A stretch of DNA of 64,000 nucleotides. It comes from Nocardia terpenica. Lineage in GTDB: Bacteria > Actinomycetota > Actinomycetes > Mycobacteriales > Mycobacteriaceae. The translations under genes and the position numbers were made by a program. Positions within the stretch are counted from its first letter, which is position 1, and the number at the start of each line of letters is the position of its first letter. Positions 1-12,100 of the stretch are shown piece by piece. Below the pieces are notes generated by a model. That model saw nothing but the letters and a program-made list of their open reading frames with translations. It was not told where the DNA came from and did no database searches. The DNA lies in the NCBI RefSeq assembly GCF_013186535.1, contig NZ_JABMCZ010000002.1, positions 248,001 through 312,000 of the forward strand, read 5' to 3'.

Positions 1-89
1 ATCCCGGCCACGACGCCGGTGAGGACTCCCGTGGCCGCGATGACCGCCGCGGCCCGCAGGCCGTTACGCCGGAAGTGTCGACGAATCAC
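1..89 (-). CDS. N-terminal fragment of a probable secreted or membrane-anchored protein (runs off the window)
   Basis: A GTG codon at 89-87 opens a frame that stays open to the window edge (29 codons). It is preceded by GAAGGTG about 7 nt upstream, a fair ribosome binding site. The visible residues start with a basic stretch (VIRRHFRRNGLR) followed by a hydrophobic run (AAAVIAATGVLTGVVAG), the n-region and h-region of a signal peptide. The mature protein lies outside the window, so its function cannot be named. It lies just downstream of the 5-module peptide synthetase on the same strand (52-nt gap) and could be its last co-transcribed gene or an unrelated exported enzyme. Confidence 0.5.
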   Translation of the reverse strand, partial: MIRRHFRRNGLRAAAVIAATGVLTGVVAG

Positions 90-141
90 TATTCACACCT
101 TCGCTATCTGCTCTCGATTTCGTTCCGTGGCAACCGGCCCA

Positions 142-3100
142 TCATGCCGGATCTGTCTCCTCCGGGGTCTTCGCGACCCCGTCCGACAACCGCCGCGCCA
201 GGCGGGGGCCGAGGTCGGCCAGCGCTTCCGGCGAGGTCATCAGGTCGTGGCGCACCGGCACCGGATGATCGGCGATCTCCCCGTCCACGGCCTCCCGCCA
301 GGACTCGGCGGCGGTCTCGTGGCCCAGCGCGCTGAAGTAGTCCAGCCGCCCGCGGTACACGCCGGGCCGGTGCTCGGCGATCAGCTCGGCCGAGCGGACG
401 GCGCTGCGGTAGATGCGCCGCACCCGGTCCGGGGTGAGCACGGCCAGGTCGGCCGGGATGGTGGCGTGCAGGGCGGCCACCGCGGCGTCGCTGAGGTCGT
501 GGATATCGCCGTCGCCGACCAGGGCCTCGGCGCCGATCCCGATCTCGGCCAGCGCCTCGCGGATGGCCGTCCGGAAGTCGGTGACATCGATGTCGGGGTG
601 GCTGTCGAGCATGGCCAGCAGCTCGACGGTCTCGCCGTCGGCCTGCAGGGCGGTGGCCACCGCGTGCGCCAGCACGCCGCCCAGCGACCAGCCGAGCAGG
701 TGGTAGGGGCCGTGCGGCTGCACCGCGCGGATCTCGGCGACATAGCGAGCGGCCATGTCCGCCAACGACTCCGGCAGGTACCCGTCCTCCGACAGCGCGG
801 GCGACTGCAGACCCAGGATCGGGCGGTCCTCGACGTAGCGCGCCAGGCCCGAGTAGGTCCACGCCAGCCCGTACATCGGGTGCAGGCAGAACAGCGGGGG
901 CAGCTCGCCCTCGGCCCGGATCGGCAGCAGCACCGCGAGGGCCGCGTCGGAGTGCGGGTCGTAGTCGTGGCCCGCGTCCAGGGCGGCGGCGATGCGCCGG
1001 GTCAGCGCCGCGACGGTGGATCCGGTGAAGAACCACTGCACCCGCACCTCGGCGCCGGTGACCTCGCGCAGGCGGCCGACCGCCCGGGTGGCGATCAGCG
1101 AATTACCGCCCAGGTCGAAGAAGTCGTCGTCGCGCCCCGCCCGGTCGACGCCGAGCACCTCGGCGAAGACGTCGGCGACGGTCTGCTCCAGCGGGGTTTG
1201 CGGCGCTCGGTATTCGCGCCCGGACAGCCGCGGCACCGGCAGCGCCGCCCGGTCCAGTTTGCCGTTGGCGTTCAGCGGCAGCTCGGCGAGCGTCACGACG
1301 GTGGCCGGAACCATATAGGCGGGCAACGATTCCCGGGTGCGCGCGAGCAGGGCCGCCGCGTCGATGGTGGCGCCCGGCGCGGGCACGACATAGCCGACCA
1401 GGCGGTCGCCGGAGTCGGCGCGCGCCAGCGTGACCACGGCGTGGCGCACCTCGGCGGCGGCGGTGAGCGCGGCCTCGATCTCGCCGAGCTCGATGCGCTG
1501 GCCGCGCAGCTTGACCTGGAAGTCGCTGCGGCCCAGGTATTCCAGCGCCGCGGTGCCGTCGGCGGCGGCGGTCCAGCGCACGATGTCGCCGGTGCGGTAG
1601 ACCCGTTCGCCGTTCGGATGCGCGACGAAGCGTTCCGCGGTCAGGGCGGCGGCGCCGAGGTAGCCGCGCGCCAGCTGCACGCCCGCGACATACAGTTCGC
1701 CGGGCGCGCCCGGCGGCACCGGCCGCAGCTGGCGGTCGAGCACGAACACCCGGGTGTTGGCGACCGGGGTGCCGATCGGAATCGCCGCGCTCCCGGCGGA
1801 ATTCGCGGGATGCGCGGTGACGACCGTGGCCTCGGCCGGGCCGTACCAGTTCACCAGCTCGGTGCGGTCCAGGTGGGCCGCACAGGCGGCGGCGGTCTCG
1901 GCGGACAGCGCCTCACCGGCCGCGAAGATCCGGCGCAGCGACGAATATCCCTGTGCCACCGCCGCATTGACGGCCGGGTCCAGGAACGCGTCCAGCATCG
2001 ACGGCACGAAATGCACGGTGGTGACCGACTTCTCCTCGATCACCCGGGACAGATACGCCGGGTCGCGGTGCCCGTCCGGCTCCGCGATCACGATCGAGGC
2101 GCCGGTGTGCAAGGGCCACAACAGCTCCCAGGTGGAGATGTCGAAGGTGATCGGCGTCTTGTGCAGCACCACGTCGCCGGTGTCGTGCGGGTGGCTGCGC
2201 TGCGCCCAGCGGAACTGGTTGGCCAGCTGCCGATGCATGATCACCACGCCCTTGGGACGGCCGGTGGAGCCGGAGGTGTGGATGACGTAGGCGACGGTGT
2301 CCGGCAGCACCGGCGGGAACTCCGCCGCGCGCCCCGCCACGGGTTCCGGCAGCTCGTCGATCGCGACAACCGGTGTGCCGGAATCGGTTTCGAAGCCGTC
2401 GCGGGTGGTGGTCAGCACCAGCACCGGCCCGGCGTTCGCCAGCACCGATTCGTTGCGCTCGGCCGGGTGCTCCGGGTCGACGGGCAGGTAGCCGCCGCCC
2501 GCCCGCAGCACCGCGTAGATCGCGACGACCAGCTCGACCGAGCGCCGGATGGCCACCGCCACCAGCGATTCCGGCCGCACACCACGCTCGGCGAGCGTGG
2601 CCGCCAGCGCGCGGGAGCGGGAGTCGAGCTCGAGGTAGGTGAGCGTGGTGTCGCCGAAGTGCAGCGCCGGGGCCTGCGGGGTGCGGGCCACCTGCGCGTC
2701 GAACAGGGTGAGCAGCGTGGCGTCGTCCAGCAGTTCCGGGACGTCGGTGGCGTTGCGGGCGGCCAGCGCGGCGCGCTCGCCGGGCAGCAGCGCGTCGACC
2801 TCGGTGACGCGGGCCTGCGGGGTGGTGGCGAAGCGCCGGATCAGCGCCGACAGCCGCTCGGACAGCGCCCGCGCGGCCGGTGCGTCGAACACGTCGCGCA
2901 GGTATTTCAGCGAGACCCGCAGCCGGGTGTCCAGCACCACCATCACGGTGACCGGGTAGTGCGTGCCGTTGACCGAGCCCACGCCGGTGACGTGCATGCC
3001 ATCGATCGCGCTCGCCCGGTCCAGGCCGTCGCGGTCGACCGGGAACGACTCGAACACCACCAGCGAGTCGAAAAGCCCGTCCACGCCGACGGTTTCCTGA

Positions 3101-6100
3101 ATCTCGCTCAGGCCCAAGTAATGCACGTCGAGCAGGTCGGCCTGCTCGGCCTGCAGCCGCCGCAGCACCCCGGCGAGAGTATCGGTGGCGCCCAGGCGAA
3201 CTCGCACCGGAACGGCGTTGAGGAACAGGCCCACCATGGTTTCCACGCCGGGCAGCCGCGGCGGTCGCCCGGACACGGTGGCGCCGAACACCACATCGTC
3301 GCGGTCCACGGTGCGGCCGAGGAGCAGACCCCACGCCGCCTGCACCACCGTGTTCACCGTGACGCCCAGGCGGGCGGCCAGCCGGCTCAGGTCGGTGGTG
3401 TCCGACGGCGACAGCTCGAAGCCGACCTCGCCGACACCGGCGGAGATCTCGCGGCCCGGATCGACCGGGGCCAGCGGCGTCGGCTCGGTGAACCCGGACA
3501 GCGCCGCCCGCCACGCCCGCCGCGCGGCGTCGCGATCCTGTTCGGCCAGCCAGGCCAGGTAGTCGCCGTAGGAGCGGACCCGCGGCAGCTCGGGCGAGTA
3601 CGGGCCGAACGCGTACAGCAGCAGCAGGTCCTGCATCAGCAGCGGCATGGACCAGCCGTCGATGAGGATGTGGTGGCTGGTCACCAGCAGCCGGTAGGAC
3701 TCCGGCGCGGTGCGGATCAACGTGAACCGCAGCAGCGGCGCGGTGTGCATGTCGAATCGCTCGGCGTAGTCGGCGGCCTCCAGGCGCGCCAGTTCCGCCC
3801 GCGCCCGCTCGGGCTCGAGCTGCGCCAGATCGGCTGTGCGCCACGGCACCTCGACCCCGTCGAGCACCAGCTGCACCGGATCGCCCGCCGCGTCGGTGGC
3901 GAAGGCGGCGCGCAGGTTGTCGTGCCGGTCGAGCACCGCCTGCGCCGCCTCGTGCAGCCGCCGCACGTTCACCGCGCCGCTCAGGTCGAGGGTGAACTGG
4001 GTGGTGTAGACGTCGACCGAGCTCTCGGCGAGCAGCGCGTGGAACAGCATGCCCGACTGCAGCGGCGTCACCGGCCACACGTCGGACAGGGCCGGGTACT
4101 GCGCGTGGAAGCGGTCGACATCGGCCTGCGACAGCGTCAGCAGCGGGAAGTCGGACGGGGTGAAGCCGCCCGACTCCGGCCGGGTGCCGTGCTCGGCCAG
4201 GCCGCCCAGCGCCCGGACCCACTGCCCGGCAAGCTCTTTCACCTGCTGCACGGTCAATATCGCGGCGGCGTAGTCGAATCGGGCCAGCAGGCCGTCGGCG
4301 GTGGCGTCGACGGTCAGGTCCAGGTACAGGTCCGCGGCCGGGGTCTGCGGGTAGGCGCGGGCCGGGCGCAGGTCGCGGTAGCGGAATGCGGTGCGGCCGT
4401 GGGCCAGTGCGGCCAGGTGTGGCGCGGTCCGCGGATTCAGGTAGCGCAGCAGGCCGTAGCCGACGCCGGAATCGGGCACCGCGCGGCGCAGCTCCTTCAT
4501 CTGGGCGATGGCGCGACCGGCCGCGGGGCCGCCGATCAGGGCCTCGTCGACGTCGATGTCGTCGAGCCCGAGCACCAGCGGGTAGGTGGCGGTGAATCCG
4601 CCGACGGTGCCGTCGGATTCGGGTCCGGCCGCCGCGCGGCCGTCGGCGGGCAGCTGGACCACCGAGCCGATGAGGTCGGCGGCCTCGCCGCGCAGCTTCG
4701 GCTCCAGGGCCAGCGCGAGCGCGGCCAGCAGCACGTCGTCGATCTCGGCGCGATAGGCGGCGGCCGCCGCGTCCACCGCGGCCGCGCCCTCGGCGGTGAT
4801 CACCAGCGACACCCGGCCGCGGGTGGTGAGATCCACGGTGTCGATGGGCGATTCGGCGGGCACCGCGACCAGCGCGCGCTGCCAGCTGGCCAATTCGTCG
4901 AGGGTGGCCGGGTCCGCGGCCCGGGCGGCCAGCGCGCGGGTCACCCCGGCGGGTCCGCCGTCGGCCGCACCGGCGAGCGCGTGCCCGCCGGACCAGGCCG
5001 CCGACAGTTCGTCGGCGACGATCCGCCAGGACAGGTCGTCCACGACCAGGGCGGTGGCGACCACGACCAGGCTGGCCGGGGCGTCGCCGTCGAGGTCCGG
5101 CACACCGGCCGCGATCAGGCCGAAGCCGATATTGCGCCCGGCCGCGGGATCCAGGTCGGCGCTCAGGGCCCGCACGGCGAGGTCGGCCGCCTCGGCGCCG
5201 GCGGCGAACCGCCGCACCACCGCCTCGGCGGGGGTCTGCGGCAGCACCAGGCGCGCGGCGTCGGTCGGCCCGTATCCGGCGTCGGGCCAGTCGGCCGGTC
5301 CGGTCGCGTCCGGCGCGACGACGGGCAGGATCTGGGTGCCCGCCTCGGCGGGATCGACCGGGAGACCGGCGGTTTCGAGCCGGGCCGACAGCATGGGATG
5401 CCGGTCGAGCACGGCCTGCGCGGCCTCGCGCACCCGCTCGGGGGCGCAGTCGGCCGGGATGTCCAGCGCGATCGCGCGGTGGTCGCGGCCCGCCGGATCG
5501 ATCTGCAGCAGGCGCACCGCCATCGGCGGCAGCGGCAGCGGGCCGGTCTGCGGTTCGGCGGGCGCACCCGGTTCCTCGACGGTCGCGGCCGCGGCGAGGG
5601 CGGCCACGGTGCGGGCCTGGAACACGTCGCGCGGCGCGAAGTGCACGCCCCGCGCCCGGGCCCGGGAGACCACCTGGATGGACACGATGCTGTCCCCGCC
5701 GAGGGCGAAGAAGTCGTCGTCCAGCCCAACCCCCTCCACACCCAGAACCTCCGAGATCACCTCGGCCACAACCTGTTCGGCGTGCGTCTGCGGGGCGCGG
5801 TAGGCGACGGTCTCCAGCACCGGTTCCGGCAGCGCCCGGCGATCCAGCTTGCCGACGGGCGTCAGTGGAATCTCGGACAGCACCACCACGGCGGCGGGCA
5901 CCATATGCTCCGGCAACACCCGAGCCAGATCCGCGGTCACAGCACCGGGATCGGGCGCCGTCCCCGGCGCAGGCCGCACATAAGACACGAGCATCGTTGC
6001 CCCGCCACCGGTTTCCCGCCCCACCGTAACCGCGAAGTCGATATCGTCCCGCCCGCTGAGCACGGCATCGATCTCCCCCAACTCGATCCGAAACCCCCGC

Positions 6101-9100
6101 ACCTTAACCTGAAAGTCATTGCGCCCCAAATACTCCAGCACCGCCTCCCCCCGCCGCCACCGCACAATATCCCCGGTCCGATACAGCCGCGAACCATCCG
6201 CGATCCCCGCGCCCCCTGTGGCAACTCCTCTATCCCCTGCCGTGACTTCTCCGTCCCCTGCTGCGGCTCCTTCGTTCCCTGAGCCGAAGGCGAAGGGGTT
6301 GGCAATGAAGCGGGTGGCGGTGAGGCCGGGGCGGGCGTGGTAGCCGCGGGCCAGTTGGATGCCGCTCAGGTACAGTTCGCCCGCAACGCCTTCCGGGACC
6401 GGGCGCAGCCGGGAATCCAGCACCAGCGCTCGCATGCCGCGGATCGGGCCACCGATGGTGACCGGATCGCCCGGGTGCAGCGGATCGCTGATATTGGTCA
6501 TGATGGTGGTCTCGGTGGGGCCGTAGCCGTTGTGCAGGCGGCGGCCCGAATCGTCGGCCGCGCCACCCCATTTCGCGACCAGGTCCGCCGGGACGGCCTC
6601 GCCGCCCGCGACGATCACCTTCATCTCCGTCAACGCGGCCGGATCCAGCGAGGCCAGCACCGACGGCGTCAGGAACGCGTGGGTGACCCGCTCGCGCGCG
6701 ATCAGTTCGGTCAGCTCGTCGCCGCCGTAGGTACCGGTCGGCGCCAGCACCAGCGCGCCGCCCGCGCCCAGGGCGAGCAGCAGTTCCAGCACCGAGGCGT
6801 CGAACGAGGGCGAGGCGAAGGCCAGGGCCCGCGAATCACCGTCGAGGCCATAGCGTTCGGTCTGTTCGGCGCAGAAGTTGGCCAGGCCCGCGTGGGTGAC
6901 GACCACGCCCTTGGGCAGGCCGGTGGATCCGGAGGTGTAGATCACGTAGGCGGCGTTCTCGGGCCGGATCGGGTGCCGCCGCTCGATGTCGAGGACCGGC
7001 TCACCGGCCTGGTAGTCGACGCCGGCGGCGAAGTCCGGGTCGTCGAGCACGATCCAGCCGCCGACCACCTCCGGCAGCTGGGCGAGTGCGGACCGCACCG
7101 TAACACCCAGTGCCGCACGGGAATCCGACACCATGTGCGCGATGCGCTCGGCCGGATAGGTGGGATCGACGGGCACGAACGCGGCCCCGGTCTTGGCGAC
7201 CGACCACACCGCGACCACGGCCTCCACCGAGCGCGGAATCGCCACGGCCACCAGCACGTCCGGGCCCGCGCCGAGCTCGATCAGGCGCCGCGCCAGCTTC
7301 GAGGACGCGGTGTCGAGCTGGTCGTAGCTGAAGCTGCGGCCCCGGAAGACCACGGCGGCGCCGTCCGGATTGGCGTCGACGGCCGCCTCCATCAGGTCCG
7401 GCAGCGTGCGCGGCGGCACCGCGGCAGCGCCCCTGCGGCGCACCAGATCGGCGCGTTCGGAGTCGTCCAGGATCTCCAGGTCACCGACCGGGATGCTGGC
7501 GTCGGCGGCGACCGCGGCCAGGATGCGGCGGAACCGACGGCCGAACGACTCCACCGTGGCGGCGTCGAAAAGGTCGCGGGCATAGGTGAATTCGGCGGCC
7601 AGACCAGCCTCCGCACCGTCCTCGGCGCGCTGCTCGCGCAGCGTGAGCAGCAGGTCGAACTTGGCGGCGGCCGCGGCCGGATCGAGCGCGGTGAAGCTCA
7701 GGCCGGGCAGTTCGAAGGTGGTGGGCGCGAGGTTCTCGAACGACAGCGCCACCTGGAACAGCGGGTGCCGGGCCGCGGACCGCGGCGGATCCAGCGCCTC
7801 CACCAGGCGCTCGAACGGGATGTCGGAGTGCGCGAAGGCGCGCAGGTCGGTGTCCCGGGTGGCCGCGAGCAGATCGGTGAAGCCGAGGTCGGGCGCGACG
7901 CGGCTGCGCAGCACCAGCGTATTGACGAACATGCCGATGAGATCGTCGAGTTCGGCCTCGCCACGGCCCGCGGCCGGGGTGCCGATGGCGATGTTCTCGG
8001 TGCCGGACAGCCGCGCCAGCAGGATCGCGAGCGCGGCGTGCACGACCATGAACAGCGTCGCGTTGTTGCCGCGGGCCAGGCGGGTGAGCGCGGCGTGCAC
8101 CTCGGCGTCGACACCGAATTCGACGGTGCCACCGGCGAAGGACTGCGCGGGCGGGCGCGGGCGGTCCGAGGGCAGCGTCAGCTCGTCCGGCAGATCGGCG
8201 AGTTCGCTTGTCCAATAGGCCAATTGCGCGCCCGCGAGCGATGCCGGGTCGTTCTCGTCGCCGAGAACGGCGCGCTGCCATAGGGCGAAGTCCGCGTACT
8301 GGATGGGCAGCGGCGCCCACGCCGGTGCCTCCCCGCCGGAGCGGGCCGCGTACGCCAGCATGAGATCCCGGCTCAGCGGGCCCATCGACCAGCCGTCGGC
8401 GGCGATGTGGTGGGCGACGAAGACCAGCACGTGCTCGGTGGGCGTGATCCGGAACAGCCGGATCCGGAACGGGATCTCGGTGGTGACGTCGAAGCCGGTG
8501 GCGACCAGCTGGTGCACCTCGTGGGCGACCCGTTCCTCACCGAGCTGGATCGGGGCGAGATCGGTGGGCACCTCGGATACCGAAAGCACCTGCTGCACAG
8601 GGCCCGAGGTGAGACCGTCGGCCGCGGGCGCGGCCTCGGGGTAGATGGTGCGCAGAATCTCGTGCCGCGCCACCAGATCCGCGACGGCCTGTTGCAGCGC
8701 CGCCGCGTCCAGCGCGCCGGAGAGCCGGATGGCGGCCGGGATGTTGTACACCGAAGCGGCCGTGTCGAATTGGTTGAGGAACCACATGCGCTGCTGCGCG
8801 AACGACAGCGGAATGCGTTCGGGGCGCGGTCCCGCGATCAGCGGGGTGCGCAGGCGTTCGCCGCTGCCGCGCTCCACCTTCGTCGCCAGGGCGGCCACCG
8901 TCGGCGCCTCGAACAGCATCCGCACCGGAATCCGGATGCCCAGCGCCGCACCGGCTCTCGCGACGATCCGGGTGGCCAGCAGCGAGTTGCCGCCGAGCGC
9001 GAAGAAGTCGTCGTCGACGCCGATCCGGTCGATGCCGAGGACGTCGGCGAAGGTGGTGGCGATGATCTCCTCGACCGGGGTGGCCGGGGCCCGGTAGCGC

Positions 9101-12100
9101 GCGGTCTCGACCTCGGGGTCGGGCAGGGCCCTGCGGTCGAGCTTGCCGTTGGCGTTGAGCGGCAGGGCGTCGAGGGTGACGAAGGCCGCGGGGACCATGT
9201 AGGAGGGGAGGGTGGCGGCGAGGGCGGATTTGATGTGGGCGATGTCGATCCTCGCGCCGCCCGCTGCGCGGACGGCGCGAGGAAGACGGGACGAGGCGTC
9301 GGCGCGAGGAACACGAGACGAGGCGTCGGCGCGAGGAACACGAGACGACGCGTCGGGGCGAGAAAACGAGGAGGAGGCGCGAGAAGTAGAGGAATCCGCG
9401 TCGTGGCGAGAAATAGCCGAATCTCGCTCGGAGACAGCAAGAGTCTCGTTACCCGCCGGAACCAGGTAGGCGACCAGACGATCACCCGTGCGGGCATCCG
9501 ACTTCGCCACCACCGCGGCCTGCGCAATCTCCGGCAACGCCAACAGCGCCGCCTCGACCTCGCCCAACTCGATACGGAAGCCACGAATCTTCACTTGGAA
9601 GTCGGTGCGGCCACGATATTCCAACTCGCCATTGGCATTCCAGGCAACCAAGTCGCCGGTACGGTACATGCGGGAGCCCACCGCCCCCGCGCCAGCTTCC
9701 CCGTCAGCCCTTGCGCCAGCTCCCCCATCGACCCCTGCGCCAGCTCCCCCAATGTCCCCTGCGCCGGAGGCGAAGGGGTTGGCCACGAACCGATCCGCCG
9801 TCAGGTCGGGGCGGGCGAAGTAGCCTCGGGCCAGTTGGTCACCAGCCAGATACAGCTCGCCTGTGACGCCGTCGGGGACGGGGCGCAGGCGGGAGTCCAG
9901 GACGTACACCTGGCTGTTCCACTCCGGCTTGCCGATCGGGACGGAGCCGGTGTCGGCGGCGGTGACCTCGTGAGTGGTGATCGAGACCGCGGCCTCGGTC
10001 GGGCCGTACAGATTGAACAGGGGCACGTCCGGGCAGGCGGCGCGGAAGCGGGTGGCCAGGGCGCCCGGCAGGGCCTCGCCGATGGCCAGGACGCGGCGCA
10101 GGGCGGCGAGGCCGGAGACGGCGTCGGCGGCCAGCAGGGCGTCCAGCATCGACGGAACCACGTGCAGGGTGGTGACATTCGCGCGGGCGATGAGCTCGTC
10201 CAGGTAGGCGGGATCGCGGTGGCCCTCGGGCGCGGCGATCACCAGGCGGCCACCGCAGACGGCGGCCGACCAGAACTCCCACACCGACAGGTCGAACGTG
10301 GCGGCCGTCTTCAACAGCACCGCATCGTCCGCACCGAGCCCGAATTCCGCCGTCTTCCACAGCAATTGGTTGACGACCGCCGCGTGCGGCACGGCCACAC
10401 CCTTGGGTCGGCCGGTCGACCCGGACGTGAAGATCACGTACGCGGTGTGCTCCGGGCGCAGCGGCGCAAGGCGTTCCGCGTCGGTCAGCGGCGCGTCGGA
10501 GTACCCGGCAAGGTCGAGGGCGTCGATCCGCTCCACGGGCGCGGCGGTATCGAAGCTGACCCCGGCCGCGGCGACGAGGGCGGACACGGATTCGGTGCGG
10601 CCGCGCCAATCCCGCGTCTCGGCCGACACCTCGGCCGGGGCGACGGTGGAGGTGGTCAGCACGCACACCGGGTCGGCGGCGGCGAGGATGTAGGCGACGC
10701 GCTCCGCGGGCTGGTCCGGGTCGACCGGCACGTACGCGCCACCGGCCTGCACCACCGCGTACATGGCGACAATCAGATCCACCGAGCGCCGGAAGGCCAG
10801 GGCCACCCGCGATTCCGGTCCCACCCCGAGCGAGACCAGGTGCCGCGCCAGGCGATTCACCCGGGCATCGAGATCGGCGTAGCTCAGCTCCAGCGGTCCG
10901 GCCGTGCTCGCGGGCCAATCGGCCACGAGCGCAATGGCTTCGGGGGATGCCGATACCGTCGCGTCGAGCAGCGAGGCCAGGGTGGCCGGTTCGACCGGGT
11001 GCGCGGTGTCGTTGCGTTCGATGAGGACCCGGTCGCGTTCGTCGGCGGCGAGGATCTCGATATCACCGACCGGGACGGTGGCGTCGGCGACGATCTCGGT
11101 CAGCAGCCGCGCGAATCGGTCGGTGAAGGCTTCGACCGTTTCGGCGTCGAAAAGGTCGGTGGCATAAGTAAAGAAGCCGCCGATACCGGCTGCCGAACCA
11201 TCCTCGTCATAGCTGTCGGCCACAATCAGATGCAAATCGAACTGGGACACATCCAAATCCGCATCCACACCCGCCACGCTCAAACCCGGCAACTCCAACG
11301 CGGTCCGCGCCAGATTCTGGAACGACAAACCCACCTGGAACAACGGATGATGCGCGGTAGAACGCAGCGGATTGAGCACCTCCACCAGCCGCTCGAACGG
11401 AATATCCGCATGCGCGAACGCCTGAAGATCCGTTTCCCGCTGCCGCACCAACAGATCCGAAAAACCCTCCCCCCGATCCAACCGCGTCCGGAACACCACC
11501 GTATTCACGAACATACCGATCAAATCATCAAGCTCAGCCTCACCACGACCCGCAACCGGCGTACCAACAGCAACATCATCCGACCCCGACAACCGAGCCA
11601 ACAACACCGCCAACGCCGTATGCACAACCATGAACAACGTCGCACCGTGCGCATGCGCGAGATCGACCAGCCCGGCATGGGTTTCGGCATCGATGCGCAC
11701 CTCGACCCGGGCCCCGGCCAGCGTCGCGACGGCCGGTCGCGGCCGATCCGCGGGCAGCTCCAGCACATCGGGCAGCCCCGCGAGTTCTTCCCGCCAGTAC
11801 GCGATCTGCTGCGCCGCAATGGATCCCGTATCCGACTCGTCACCCAGCACCGCGCGCTGCCACAGCGCGTAGTCGGCGTACTGGACCGGCAGCGGCGCCC
11901 AGGCCGGGGCCTCGCCGGAGGTCCGCGCGGCATAGGCGGTCATCACGTCGCGCACCAGCGGCCCCATCGAGGACCCGTCCGCCGCAATGTGATGCACGAC
12001 CACCGCGAGCACGTACTCGCGCCGGGAACCCGGTGCCAGATCGGCGATCTCGAACAGCCGCACCCGCAGCGGCACCTCGGTGGTCACATCGAACGGCGTC

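Noticed and set aside
19..6282. Very long open frames opposite the synthetases (for example 19-6282, 8407-12636, 19730-29887, 30088-38079, all plus strand)
   Set aside because: They are antisense shadows of high-GC coding sequence. Their translations are Arg/Gly/Gln/His-rich with no domain motifs, whereas the minus frame carries complete A, C, T and TE motifs throughout.
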